Shown piece after piece: positions 24,431 to 35,437 of a DNA stretch of 64,000 nt. The first letter of the stretch is position 1. Every line of letters starts with the position of its first letter. Position numbers and translations under genes: made by a program. The stretch is from Tupaia tana (taxonomy: Eukaryota > Chordata > Mammalia > Scandentia > Tupaiidae): contig JAKSZU010000003.1 of the NCBI GenBank assembly GCA_026018925.1, forward strand, positions 5,407,867-5,471,866, written 5' to 3'. The notes under the pieces are model-generated. The model saw only the letters and a list, made by a program, of their open reading frames with translations, ran no database searches and had not been told where the DNA came from.

Positions 24431-26039
24431 TAAACTGACCAGAATTTGCCCACCTGGAAGCAAGGAAGGTGGGCTTCTGCATCCTCCTACTAGACACCCT
24501 TTAGTTATGGGATGCCCCAGGATGAGGGAGACACCCCTGCCGGGATGGCTCCTCCTTCCACGAAGGTTGCTGGTGTAACCCTGCAGCAGCTGGGAGACCC
24601 AGAATGGGTAGAAAGAACCAGCCATGACTACCACCTGGCTCTCCCGCTCTCCTCTTGCCCACTGGTTGCTGTGTCCAACAAGACCGGGCACTGGTCGGCT
24701 ATCCTATGGCTGCCTAAGAAGCCTCCCCCAAACACAGAGCAACTCCCATGTATTTGGTTCATGGCCCTGGCTCAGCAGTTAGGTTGGGGCTTTGTTTTGA
24801 TCTTGACTGAGCTCGGTCATACCCCTGGGGTCACTCCTAGGTCACTTGGGACTGGTTGAACCAGGGTGGCCTCATCCAGAATGTCTGGTCTCTCCGTTCC
24901 ACGCGGCCTTCTCCTCCTACAAGCCAGCCTGGCTCGGTCCACAGCAGGGGTGGACTCCCAGAGCGCTGGAAGCGTGCATGCGGTCCCGGGGGCCCAGCTC
25001 AGAAACGGCAGGCTGCAGTGCCTCCCACCCACGGTGGAGTCTGTTTCCTCGTCCCCTGAATCTGGGCTGGCCTTAGGACCTCCTTGAGCCCACAGAATGA
25101 GGCAGAAGTGACAGAGTCACATCAGAGAGGGGATGGATTCAGGGAGAAGCGGGAGGGAGGCCAGTTTTGCCATCGACCGCATCGTCTCACTTGATTTCAA
25201 CAGCTGGGCCTGCAGACGGACGCGCGACCCACTGAGTAGCTGGGGCTAGCCTGGCAGCGGGCCGAGCACGCTGAGAGCACCCTGCCGTACACCAGGCTGT
25301 GGCGCTCTTCACCCTCTAAGAGGAGCCAGGGTGTTTACTGGGGCGCCCTGGGGATCGATGCCTGTAGAAAAGGCAGAGGGAAAAGCTGTGATGCGATGCA
25401 GCCTCCACCAAGGCCTCGGCCACCCGACAGGGGACTGAGACTGGGGTGGCTCATCAGAGTTGTCCCAGGTCAGTGCGAAGGGCCAGCCAGGGTGTGACGG
25501 CCACCCTCGGCAGGCAGCACCCCACAGGGCAGACCTGCTGACATGTGGGCGGGTTCGCAGTGCTCAGCATCTGGAAGGAGCAGCCTGCACTCCCGGAAGG
25601 GGACCCAGGCAGTGCGTCTCCTCCCTTAGTACATGGAATTATTTTCTGCTCTTTAACTCATGATGCCAGAATCCTGGCAGGTGAAAACAGAGGCCATCAT
25701 GGTTCTTTCTTCCTATGATACGTTCAGTGTGTAACTAAGCTGAAGGAACGGTGCGGACGGCCGCCTGCAGCTCAGTGGGAGAGGTCTCAGTAAGTGTTGG
25801 GGGCTGTCAGGCCCTGCCGACAGCCATCACCAGCTCGTCAGCCATGGGCGGGAGCCACAGTGAGAGTGAACCGCCAGCCCCCGGTCCAGTCTTCGGATGG
25901 CACAGCCTCCATGCCTGACTGAGAGACCTCCCGAGAGACCCTGCGCCGGGACTGCCTGGCTGAGAGGGCCACAAGTCCCTGACCCGCAGAACTACAGGAG
26001 AGAGCGTTCCGGGTGGTAGGGGGCCACGTCAAACCGCAG

Positions 26040-26352
26040 ACTGGGTGGCGGGAAGGCAACATCGACGCGCACTGCTCTGGAGGCCACACGTCTACGGTCA
26101 AGGTGCTGGCAGGTGTGCTTCCCCAGAGGTCCCCTCCCAGGTGCCAGGGCTGTCGCCATGTCCTCCCAGAGCCTTTCTGGGCAACTACATCCTATGGCTC
26201 TTCCTGTTCCTATAAGGACACCAGTCCCATTGGACCAGTCTGCCCTAGAGCCCCATTTCCTTGGTCATCTCTTTAATGGCCGTGTCTCCAAATGCAGTCA
26301 CGTGGGGGGTTAGGGCATCCGTCTATGAATTTGAGGGAAGCAGTTCAGTCCT
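26040..26352 (+). repeat. Old LTR-like dispersed repeat, copy 3
   Basis: 'tctggaggccacacgtctac', 'caaggtgctggcagg', 'aaggacaccagtcccattgg' and 'tccaaatgcagtcacgtg' repeat the landmarks of the copies at 15695 and 17495. Confidence 0.65.
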
Positions 26353-26366
26353 TAGCGTAGTAATTA

Positions 26367-26741
26367 TCGGGTTGTCAGAAAAGTCATGACACATTTTTTC
26401 TGTTTTTCTATGCAAAATCACGTCATGACTTTTCTTTTTTTTTTTTTTTTTTTTTTTTTTTGAGAGATTTTTGCTATAGGGTGCGTGAGCTCGCCAGACA
26501 GAGACAGACAGACAGACAGACAGACAGAAAGCGAGAAATCACCCCCCCGGGGGATGGCCACGCGGCAATCCCTTCTCCGTACTCCTCTCGGGATCTTGGG
26601 CACGCACGCACACATGCCTGGCGTGAGTTTTAAGCCACTGGGTCCGGGACGCGAACCGCAGTCAACTACATGGGAGTCCAGCGACATAGCCATTTCACTA
26701 ACTGCTGGTTCCCACGTCATGACTTTTCTGACAAGCCAACA
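26367..26741. mobile_element. mariner-type MITE, copy 2, split by a SINE
   Basis: The left part, tcgggttgtcagaaaagtca after a TA at 26365-26366, runs to 26434. The right part, gacttttctgacaagcc, resumes at 26714. Together they rebuild the same roughly 78-bp palindrome as copy 1. The gap is one type A SINE with a perfect target repeat. Confidence 0.9.
26435..26713 (-). repeat. SINE type A inside MITE
   Basis: Full minus-strand copy with a (GACA)n expansion near 26500-26527. A perfect 15-bp target repeat, acgtcatgacttttc, lies at 26420-26434 and 26714-26728. Confidence 0.97.
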
Positions 26742-26888
26742 TTATCGCTGTCAGGAGCCACTGAGCTGTGTTGACTGGTTCCATGTGGACGGGTAGCTAA
26801 GGCTTGTTTCTTGGTAGGGAGGGGCATGAATTGAACAATAGATAAGAAACTCAGGAGCTTTGAGTTCTTTGTCAAAACAGACTGTCTT

Positions 26889-27100
26889 GGGGCCAGGCAG
26901 CAGCACAGTGATAGTGTAGCTGGACCACACAAGGAGCTCCTGGGTTCACATCCCGGGACCTTCCTGTGAGCACTGGGCATGGACCCTCATGCCTGGGATC
27001 CAGGCTAACTGGGCCGGAGGTGACCAGGGCATGGGGGCTCCACGGGGGTACCTATCTCCCTGATCCTCTTTCTCACTCTCAGAAGAAATTTAACATAAAA
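26889..27100 (+). repeat. SINE type D
   Basis: A well-preserved type D copy: ggggccaggcagcagcacag, B-box-like 'gggttcacatccc', 'gggaccttcctgtgagcac', CT run, and 'tcagaagaaatttaacat' tail. Confidence 0.8.
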
Positions 27101-27758
27101 CTTTGCATTTATTTTTATTAATTTATTTCATAAACTTTAAATGGATTCTTGCCACTGAATCAGTCTCCAAGATGCCCCGTCTTCTAGTACGACTGGGGAG
27201 AAATCACTGGCCAGTCTGTCAAGGTTGCTATTTAGAATAGCAAAGATCTATAAATATTTTCGATCGCTCAACATGCACTACTTGGTTTTATACCATCTAC
27301 TGTCTGAAAGGCCGGATTACAACCCAACCAGGTCTTAATGTTAAGCTTATCTGCCAGGAATGGCAGACTAACAGTTCATAGTCTATTACTCACAGCAGAT
27401 TAGATACCGTAAAAATAGTTTGGAAAAAATTCCCATTGGGTCAAGGAGCGGGGCCCCCAGAGGGGCCGGGTGCTGACGGGCTTGGCTACCACAGGCCGGA
27501 GCTTCAGCGCGGCCGCCCGTGAGCTGCAGACAGGCGGAGGGTGTCGCTCCTCCTTACCCCCGGAAACAAAGGCTCCGCATTGGTGTCCTTCCTGTGTCCC
27601 CGCTCTGTCAGGGTCCTGGCTCACGGAACGGAACGGAGGCAGAAACGCCGTGGCCGACAGTGTGGCCCATTTTTCCATGCAGTGGCTAAGGCCCCAGGGT
27701 TCCTGTCCCTTCTGTTCCCCAGGGTAACCGAGCTCCGAGGAAAATACATCAGGTTTTT

Positions 27759-28031
27759 CTTTGTTTGTTTGTTTGTTGTTGTTGTTTTGGAGAGGTTTTT
27801 GCTATAGGGTGCGTGTTCTCGCCAGACAGACAGAGAGAGACAGAAAGCGAGAAATCACCCCCCAGGGGGGATGGCCATGCCGCAATCCCTTCTCCTCCAT
27901 TCTCTTCGCGGGATCTTGGGCACGCACGCACACGTGCCCGGTGTGAGTTTTAAGCCACCGGGTCCGGGACGCAAACCGGAGTCAACTACGTGGGAGTCCA
28001 GCGACATAGCCATTACTCTAACTGCTGGTTC
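27759..28031 (-). repeat. SINE type A
   Basis: Full minus-strand copy; the reversed tail is (TTTG)n/(TTG)n. Target repeat 'acatcaggttttt' is identical on both sides. Confidence 0.95.
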
Positions 28032-28385
28032 CGACATCAGGTTTTTTTAAACCTCGAGCTTTTTAGAAATATGACCAATGCCCTGCCTCTGTCACCTCCC
28101 CAGGGACCCATGAGGACGTCATTTGCTCAGCAGTCGTTTTCTAAGACTCGTAATTGACTGACACTCTAGAATGGTTAGGGTCATTCCTGCCTTGACAGTG
28201 TCCCCAGCAGAAAGAGGTGAGCCCCGCAGAAGCAGAACCAGCGCCCGAACGATTGCAGGGAGCACCCGCTGTCACGCCGGGGGCACACACCGGCTGGGAC
28301 TGCATCGAGGCAGCCGCAGGCCTGGGGCCACCACGTGGCGTTGCTTCGATCACCGATGCAAGTGTGGGCTAAAACATGGAGATGC

Positions 28386-28592
28386 GGGCCGGCCACGGTG
28401 GCATGGGTTAGCCCGACGCTCTGTGACATGAGGTCACCTGGGAGGTCCAAGGTCTCCGTGTGCATACCAGGCACATGCCTGTCCCCGTGACCCCTTTGGC
28501 TGAGGCTGAGGGCCGATCACAGGAGGGGCCCTGTTAGGGTGCCTCTCTCCGTCTCTCTCTCTTGAAAGAGAATAATTTTTTTAAAAATACAA
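28386..28592 (+). repeat. SINE type D
   Basis: 'gggccggccacggtggcatg' head, 'gaggtcacctgggaggtcc' in the B-box region, 'accaggcacatgcctgtcc', CT run, 'cttgaaagagaataat' tail. Confidence 0.75.
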
Positions 28593-28599
28593 TTTTCCA

Positions 28600-28831
28600 G
28601 GGCCAGAGGGTTGTACTGTGCTTAATGCACTGGACTCGCACATAGCTGACCTCAGTTCTAGTCCCACACCCGGCAACTTGAAAATCATGCCATCCGCATG
28701 TACATGCATATCCAAAATCCCAAGAAGAGAATGGAGGACAGAGGATTGCAGGATGGCTGCCCCCCTGGAGGATGATTTCTCACTTTCCATCTCATTGTCT
28801 CGCTCTCCAGGGAGTGCATGCTCGTTATAGG

Positions 28832-28860
<29 letters not shown>
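28600..28860 (+). repeat. SINE type A
   Basis: Directly follows the type D copy. The head is diverged (gggccagagggttgtactgt), the body complete, and the tail is about 29 A. Confidence 0.9.
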
Positions 28861-28862
<2 letters not shown>

Positions 28863-29689
28863 AAAAACAAAGTCACTTTCCAACAGTGTATTATGCAGTC
28901 GCCTTGGTTGGCAGACCCTTCTGAGGGTTAAACCTGCATCCCTTAATCATGACTACGGCCATTGAGGAATCGTCTCAAGTTGTCCCGCCCTGGAGGAGCA
29001 AGCCTGCCTTCACCTGGGAGACGCAGCATCGTGCAGTGTTGGGATGTCCCCTGGGGCTTGCTATGGGCATCCTGCAAATGGTGCCACCCCGGAAGCGGAA
29101 TGCACTGCAGCTCTTCCTCCCTAACCTGGCTGCAGGTGAGGGGCGTTGCCCGAGGCTGCAACCCACCTCAGCTTGTTCTCGTTTAGGAACCATTCATGAT
29201 CAGACTGTCGCTGATTTCTGGAACCAGGGGCACAAGTCAGCAGGCGGAGTGTCACGGAATGTCGCGGAGTACGCGTGAGATGACAGCGCTGGACAGAGGG
29301 CGGGGATAACTCTATCAGGAAGCGGAAGAGGGGAAGTAGGGGGCTGGAGCGGGAGTGGGAGGAGAAGCCTGCACAGCAGAGAGTGGCGTGGGCATGTTGG
29401 CAGGCAGAGGGGAAGGCGTGATCCCACCCCACCCGTGCCTCTGTCACATGGGCTTAACAGTAATGGCCGCACAGCATCGTGGAGATCGGAGGAGAGGACT
29501 GTGTGAAGTTTCTGGCCCGCAGGCCCGATAACCAGCGGACACTAAGCCAAGATGCGAACACTGGGTTTCAGGACCAGGGCGGGTTCCCGCCCAGAGCCCT
29601 CTGAGTCTCAGCCAAGCCTCGCACATGACTCCTCAGCCCCACCCGGGTTGGCACACGATGGCCGACGCTCCAGATCTGCCAGGCCCTGC

Positions 29690-30390
29690 TCGGGCGGGCG
29701 TGAGGGCTGTCCCGGCACCCAGCCCGCTGTCACTGCCCGTCCCTGCTCGGCGTGAGACCCGTCCCGGCACCCAGCCTGCTGTCACTGCCCATCCCTGCTC
29801 GGTGTGAGACCCGTCCCGGCATCCCGGCCCGTCCCGGACCCAGCCCGTCTGTCACTGCCCGTCCCTGCTCGGGTGTGAGGGCTGTCCCGGCACCCAGCCG
29901 GCTGTCACTGCCCGTCCCTGCTCGGTGTGAGACCCATCCCGGCACCCAGCCCGCTGTCACTGCCCGTCCCTGCTCGGGCGTGAGACCCGTCCCGGCACCC
30001 AGCCGGCTGTCACTGCCCGTCCCTGCTTGGTGTGAGACCCATCCCGGCACCCAGCCCGCTGTCACTGCCCGTCCCTGCTCGGGCGTGAGGGCTGTCCCGG
30101 CACCCAGCCCGCTGTCACTGCCCGTCCCTGCTCGGGCGGGAGGGCTGTCCTGGCACCCAGCCGGCTGTCACTGCCCGTCCCTGCTCAGTGTGAGACCCAT
30201 CCCGGCACCCAGCCCGCTGTCACTGCCCGTCCCTGCTTGGGCGTGAGGGCTGTCCCGGCACCCAGCCCGCTGTCACTGCCCGTCCCTGCTCGGGCGGGAG
30301 GGCTGTCCCGGCACCCAGCCCGCTGTCACTGCCCGTCCCTGCTCGGGCGTGAGGGCTGTCCCGGCACCCAGCCGGCTGTCACTTGGTGGT
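29690..30390. repeat. GC-rich minisatellite, unit about 52 bp, 13 copies
   Basis: Each unit contains 'gctgtcactgcccgtccctg' and 'cggcacccagcc', with either 'gtgagggctg' or 'gtgagaccc' at its start. These two variants interleave along the array. One copy near 29820 is altered by an extra 'cccggcatcccggccc' segment. Open frames across the array on both strands follow from its composition and are not evidence of coding. Confidence 0.95.
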
Positions 30391-31306
30391 GTCTGCAGTG
30401 GCTTCTGTGGCTACAGAGCTGAGCAGCCGCTGTGGAGACTATAGCCTGCAAAGCCGGAAGTATTTCTATCTGGACTTTTTAAAAAAGTAACATTTGGCCA
30501 GTTCTTAGTGCGGGCCAGAGCTCCCCACCCCTCCAGGTATTGCCAGGTGCAGGGCGACGGGCAGAACGGGGTCAGTCTCCGAGAGGCAGGAGACCTGGGC
30601 CCCACCGAGTCCACAGGGCAGTGCCACCGCGGACAGCGTGAAGGAGCCGTGCGACGGGCCATGCAGGGGGCACGCCGGCAGGTCGGCCGTAAAGTTAGAC
30701 CTGAAGATGACCCTCCTCGCCCTGGGGGCATTACAGAAGTATGCCTTCTGCCGTGGGCCTGGGGCAGAGGTCTGGGGTGACGTGAGGGTACAGTGCACGG
30801 AGGCCTGGGTCCTCCCCTTCATCTCCTCGCCTAGGCGGGCGGCACGGAGCAGCGTCATGAACTTGTTGCCTACCCTGCGGGGCTCAGAGGACGGAGGTGG
30901 CCAGGCCTGAGTTCTATAGGAAGATGGCTTCACTAACGGGCTGGAGGCAGGGACGGTGGGGAGACCGAGCAGAGGCCAGTGAGGGAAGTCTGCAGTGGTC
31001 CAGGGAGGGGCAGGGCCGCGGGCGTGGACGTGTACACGGCAGCATTAACGACTAAGCACAGAGGAGAGGAAACGGGCTGGCGTGGCCTCTACGAGGGGGG
31101 CTCTGCGGTGAGTCTTCAGTTTCCGCACGAAAGGAAGGACGACTGTGTCACTGAACTAGACAGAAACACGGCAGGAGGAGCAGGTCTGGAATGAAAGAGA
31201 AGTTCCACTGGGGACGCATTTTCTTCCATCCTTTTGGGCCTCATAGAGTTAGCAGGGACCTGCATGTGTAAGTGTAGAGAAGCAGGGGCTAGAATGGTTC
31301 TGGGGG

Positions 31307-31488
31307 CGGCAGGTGGCCCGGTGGGTGAGGCGCTGGGGCCGGCAGGTGGCCTGGTGGGAGAGCGCTGGGGGCCCACATGACCAACCACAGTCTGAGTCCC
31401 AGACCTACAGGCTTGCTTTCTCACTCTCCCCTGCCCATCAAATTTTAAAAATAATAGTAATAAAATTAAATAATTTTTTAAAAAATTG
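31307..31488 (+). repeat. SINE type B with duplicated head start
   Basis: The first part of the head occurs twice in a row ('ggcaggtggcccggtggg' then 'ggcaggtggcctggtggg'). It is followed by the usual 'cccacatgacc', CT tract and A/T tail. Confidence 0.8.
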
Positions 31489-31603
31489 ATTGCGTGTGCA
31501 TTTACCATGCACAAAGTCAAAGGGATCAAGAAGGAACTCTTTCTCCCTATCTAGCGCTGACGCAGGGAAGAAAACAAACGTATTTTAATAAAGAATTCTT
31601 CTT

Positions 31604-31857
31604 GGGGCTAGCAGATGGCGTGGTGGTTAAGACACTGGACTCCCACATGGCCAAGCATGGTTCGAGTCCCAGACCCAGAGGCTTGAAACTCATCCCAGGC
31701 ACACGTGTGTACATGCCCAAAATCCCAAGAGGAGAATGGAAGAGAAGGGATTGCAGTGTGGCCACTCCCCCCAACCCCGGGTGGGGGGATGATTTCCCTC
31801 TCTCTGTCTCTCTCTGGTGAGCACACACTCCCAATAGCAAAAACCTCTCAAAACAAG
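31604..31857 (+). repeat. SINE type A
   Basis: Full copy, ggggctagcagatggcgtgg to 'aatagcaaaaacctctc'. Target repeats are 'aagaattcttctt' and 'aagaatgcttctt'. Confidence 0.94.
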
Positions 31858-32366
31858 AATGCTTCTTTGCCAGTGCAGTTGTGTGCAAATGCACTGGGGT
31901 GGGGGTGCGGGAAATCACTGGACCTACTCTTGCGTCCCAGACGGGCAGCCTTGATTTGCATTTAGATGAGAATTCCTTCCGCTCGGAATGGGGATTGTTC
32001 CCGAACTCCCAGCACTTAGGAAAGTATTAACTTGGGCTAGCAAAGTATTGTGGGAACAGCGGCGGCAGAGCGGTCACGCCGGCGCTAAGGCCGCGCCGTG
32101 AACCAGCCGCTCAGTGGAAATAGCTGCTGAGTGGCAGAATGTCCAGACCTGCCTCCCGCACCATCCCTCCGGGAACGCAGCGTGTACCGTTCATAAGTGA
32201 CTGCCCGGCTTTTCTCACGGTGCCCCGAGTAGGCCCGTTTTAGGAGGGTGTGTGCCGTCACTCCTCCCCATTCCTTTCAAAAGCACAGAACTGTGAAGAA
32301 CTGTTACTTCGAGTCCTGGGTGTGACTGCAGAAGCAGTATACTATATTCGGAGAAATAAAAACCGA

Positions 32367-32627
32367 GAGGCCAGCAGGTGGCATGGTGGTTAAGGGGATG
32401 GATTCCCACATGACCAACCACAGTTCGAGTCCCAGACCAGGTGGCTTGAGATTCCCACTGAGTGCATGTGTGTGTGTGCCCAAAATCCCAAGAGGAAGTT
32501 GGAGAACGGATTTGGTGTGGCCATCGGTCCTGGGGGTTGAGTTCTCACTTTCTGTCTCTCTGTCTCACAGGTGAGCACACATGCCTTATAGCAAAAGTCT
32601 CTCAAAGAAAAAAAAAAAAAAAAAACT
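32367..32627 (+). repeat. SINE type A
   Basis: The head starts gaggccagcaggtggcatgg. The body is diverged ('ggagaacggatttggtgtgg'), and it ends 'ccttatagcaaaagtctc' with an A tail. Confidence 0.92.
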
Positions 32628-32994
32628 AAAGAGAAAAATCAAAACTAAAGTGGATGGTACCGTGGCAAGCTCTTGGGAAACCGCACAGGGGAGATTCCGG
32701 CATGACTTTGTATCTCTGCCAATGATGTCTCTCCACACACCGTTTCAAAAGCACATTTAAAGCCCATTACTTGTGTTAGTTCATTCATAAATTGGATGGT
32801 TACTCAATTATCCTGGCTTAGGCTAATTAAGTCAGTCCATTTCTTTTCTGTGCATTTGGTTTTTAAAATGAGAAACATCTGGAGAAGGATTTATTTCTCC
32901 CTTTGAAAAATGGCATCCCTCTACAATGAAGTTCTGGAGATGCGTCCACACCTGTGCGTGCACTCGGGGTACTCAGAAACAGCGAAATGGACAG

Positions 32995-33165
32995 GCGGCC
33001 CCATAGCTCAGCAGCGAAGTGCCACGCTAGAAAGGCAGGCCCCACACAGCTGACGTGGTTCGAATCCTGGCCCTGGGGGTGTGAAAAACACGCTGGACAA
33101 ACAGGGGTGCACAAATCCTGACAGGATGGAGGGAGAAGGATCGTGGTGTGACCATGCCCCATTGG

Positions 33166-33196
<31 letters not shown>

Positions 33197-33262
33197 CAGC
33201 AAGTGCAGGTACACACTGGTAGTAAACTGGGGGTGGGGGGGAGAGAAAAGAAAAGAAAACAG
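32995..33262 (+). repeat. SINE type C
   Basis: The head 'ccatagctcagcagcgaag' is tRNA-like with B box 'ggttcgaatcc'. The body includes 'aaatcctgacaggatggag', a long CT run (33165-33198) and 'ccagcaagtgcaggtacac'. Confidence 0.85.
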
Positions 33263-33298
33263 GGCCAGCCCTATAGCAAAAATCTCTCTTTAAAGAAT
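33263..33298 (+). repeat. SINE head-to-tail micro-fragment
   Basis: About 36 bp joins the first bases of a SINE head (gggccag) directly to its last bases (ccctatagcaaaaatctc). Everything in between is missing. Confidence 0.6.
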
Positions 33299-33549
33299 GG
33301 GGACCAGCAGATGGCGTAATGGCTATGTCGCTGGACTCCCATATAGTTGCCCACGGTTTGAGTCTCAGACCCGGTGGCTTAAACTCACGCCGGGCGTGTG
33401 TGCGTGTGTGCCCAAAATCCCAAGAGGAAAATGGAGAAGGGATAGCGACGTGGCCATCCCCCAGGGGGGTGATTTCTTGCTTTGTGTCTTTCTCTGTCTC
33501 TTTGTCTTCCTGGTGAGCGCCCGCACCCTATAGAAAAAGAAAAAAAGAG
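33299..33549 (+). repeat. SINE type A
   Basis: Full copy, ggggaccagcagatggcgta to 'ccctatagaaaaag', with a well-kept 'gggcgtgtgtgcgtgtgtgc' body. Confidence 0.94.
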
Positions 33550-33728
33550 GGGCCGGCAGGTGGTGTGGTGGCTAAGGGCGCTGGACTCCCACATGGCCAA
33601 CCACAGTTCGAGTCTTGTACCTGGCAGCTTGCTTTTTCATTTTCTCTCTCTCATTCTGTCCCTCTCTGGTAAAATTATAATAAATAAAGTTCAATACAAT
33701 TTTAAAATAAAAAGAAAGAAAGAAAAAA
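33550..33728 (+). repeat. SINE type B
   Basis: Follows the type A copy directly: ggggccggcaggtggtgtgg head, B box 'agttcgagtc', CT tract, 'ctggtaaaattat' and an A/T tail. Confidence 0.92.
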
Positions 33729-33899
33729 TGTGGCATGGTATTTTCCCCAGCCTTCACTGTTCTTTTACACACGGCCTGAGGAGTAGAAGACAATGTAGGC
33801 CGAGCAGACACGACCAGCATCTTGGCTTTCCACCTGACGTCATAATCAGGCCCTTACCTCAGTGTCCATGGCTGGGTTGCTGGGAGAATGGAACTGCTT

Positions 33900-34153
33900 T
33901 GTTTTAGGCTTTGCCATAGGGTGTGTGCACTCATAGGAGAGAGACAGAGAGAGGGAACGTGAGGAATCACCCCCCAGAGAGGATGGCCATGCTGCAATCC
34001 CTTCTCCTCCATTTTTCTCTCAGGATTTTGGGCACATACACGCTCATGCACACATGCCCAGTGTGAGTTGCAAGCCACTGTGTCCGAGACTCGAATCGTG
34101 GTCGGCCATGTGGTAGTCCAGCACCTTAACCACCACACCACCTTCTGGCCTCA
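33900..34153 (-). repeat. SINE type A
   Basis: Minus-strand: 'ggctttgccatagggtgtgt' to 'accaccacaccaccttctgg'. Complete, with an 'acacatgcccagtgtgag' body. Confidence 0.92.
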
Positions 34154-34155
34154 AG

Positions 34156-34442
34156 AATGTAATTTATTTTTAAGTTCATTTATTTGTTTTTTGTTTTATT
34201 ATTTTGAGATTAGGGCACATGCTCACCAGAGGGCAAGAGAGAGACAGAGAGACAGAAAGGGAGAAGTCACCCCCTGGGGGGATGGCCACGCTGCAATCCC
34301 TTCTCCTCCATTCTCCTCTCAGAATCTTGGGTTTGCACTCACACGTGCCTGGTGTGAGTTTTAAGCCGCCAGGTGAGGGACTCGAACCGCGGTTGACTAT
34401 GTGGGAGTCCAGCGACTTAACCATTATACCATGTGCTGGTCC
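34156..34442 (-). repeat. SINE type A
   Basis: Minus-strand, next to the previous copy: T-rich reversed tail, 'gattagggcacatgctcacc' and the head ending 'accatgtgctggtccc'. Confidence 0.93.
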
Positions 34443-34443
34443 C

Positions 34444-34505
<62 letters not shown>

Positions 34506-34561
34506 TTCCTTCCTTCCTTCCTTCCTTCCTTCCTTCCTTCCTTCCTTCTTTCCTTCCTTCC

Positions 34562-34608
<47 letters not shown>

Positions 34609-34609
34609 A
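34443..34609. repeat. (TTTC)n-(TTCC)n-(TC)n compound microsatellite
   Basis: About 165 bases of pure pyrimidine, changing from TTTC to TTCC to TC and back to TTTC. It forms the reversed tail of the SINE starting at 34610, so it probably grew from that element's A/G-rich tail. Confidence 0.97.
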
Positions 34610-34838
34610 GAGAGATTTTTGCTATAGGGTGTGTGCAGTCACCAGAGAAACAGAAAGTGAGAAACCAAACCCCCCAGAGGATGGCCACACCTCAGCCCCT
34701 TCTCCATTCTCCTCTCGGGATTTTGGGCACACATGCACATGTACTTGGGGTGAGTTTTTAGCCATTGGTCTGGAGCTCAAACCATGGTCCACTACGTGGG
34801 AGTCCAGCAACCTAACCATTAAGCCACCTGCTGGTTCC
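34610..34838 (-). repeat. SINE type A
   Basis: Minus-strand: 'agagatttttgctataggg' to 'aagccacctgctggttcc'. Complete. Confidence 0.93.
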
Positions 34839-34839
34839 A

Positions 34840-35050
34840 TTTGTTTCTTCCATGAAGGAAAGACAGAGACAGTACCCCCAGTAGGGTCCTGACGCCACCT
34901 TTACTCCCCCGCCTGCAGCCAGCCCTGGGTCCTGGCACACGTGCATGTGGTGTGCTCGGCCAGGTCTCCAGACTCAAACGGGAACCGCCCCGTGTGGGGT
35001 AGGGCCCTGCAGAGCTTTGCCACTTGCTGCTGTGCTGCCACCTGGCCCCA
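34840..35050 (-). repeat. SINE type D
   Basis: Minus-strand: 'ttcttccatgaaggaaagac' is the reversed tail, 'cccccagtagggtcctgac' the body, and 'ctgccacctggcccc' the reversed head end. Confidence 0.65.
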
Positions 35051-35284
35051 GGAGAAGGTCACCTTTCAAAGTCTCATTCTCATAGTTTCGCAGACACACA
35101 GTACAGCCACTTCATACTCCAATGAGACCTCAGGCCCTGCCATGCTGCCAGGTGGCACAAGCAGCAGGTGCCGACGCGTCAGGCTGGGGCTGCTGGGAGG
35201 TCTGTGTTCGGTTCCCAACAGACCTGAGCAGAGCCGTGTTCTCACTGTGCCAGCCACTTATTTGGCTTTGAAAATGGACAGTTA

Positions 35285-35437
35285 GGGGCCAGCAGGTGGC
35301 ATGGTGGTTAAGGCGCTGGACACTCCCATGTGGCTGACGTGGTGGCTTGCTTTCTCACTTTCCCTCTCTCTCTCTGTCTCTCTGGTCAAATTAAAATAAA
35401 TGAATGAATGAATGAAATTAAATAAGTATTTAAAAAC
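35285..35437 (+). repeat. SINE type B, shortened
   Basis: Head with an internal loss of the B-box region ('gtggctgacgtggtggcttg'). The tail holds (AATG)n. Target repeats are 'atggacagtta' and 'atggacaatta'. Confidence 0.92.

Noticed and set aside
26367..26434. Rho-independent terminator or miRNA hairpin
   Set aside because: The palindrome is a MITE terminal structure with TA flanks and copies elsewhere in the window. MITE hairpins can become miRNAs, but nothing here shows processing.
29730..30250. Open frames through the 52-bp minisatellite on both strands
   Set aside because: They are repeat translations whose frame shifts from unit to unit, with no start context, splice sites or conserved domain.
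33001..33080. tRNA-like sequence with A and B boxes
   Set aside because: It is the head of a type C SINE. No full cloverleaf with paired acceptor stem; the same holds for the other SINE heads.
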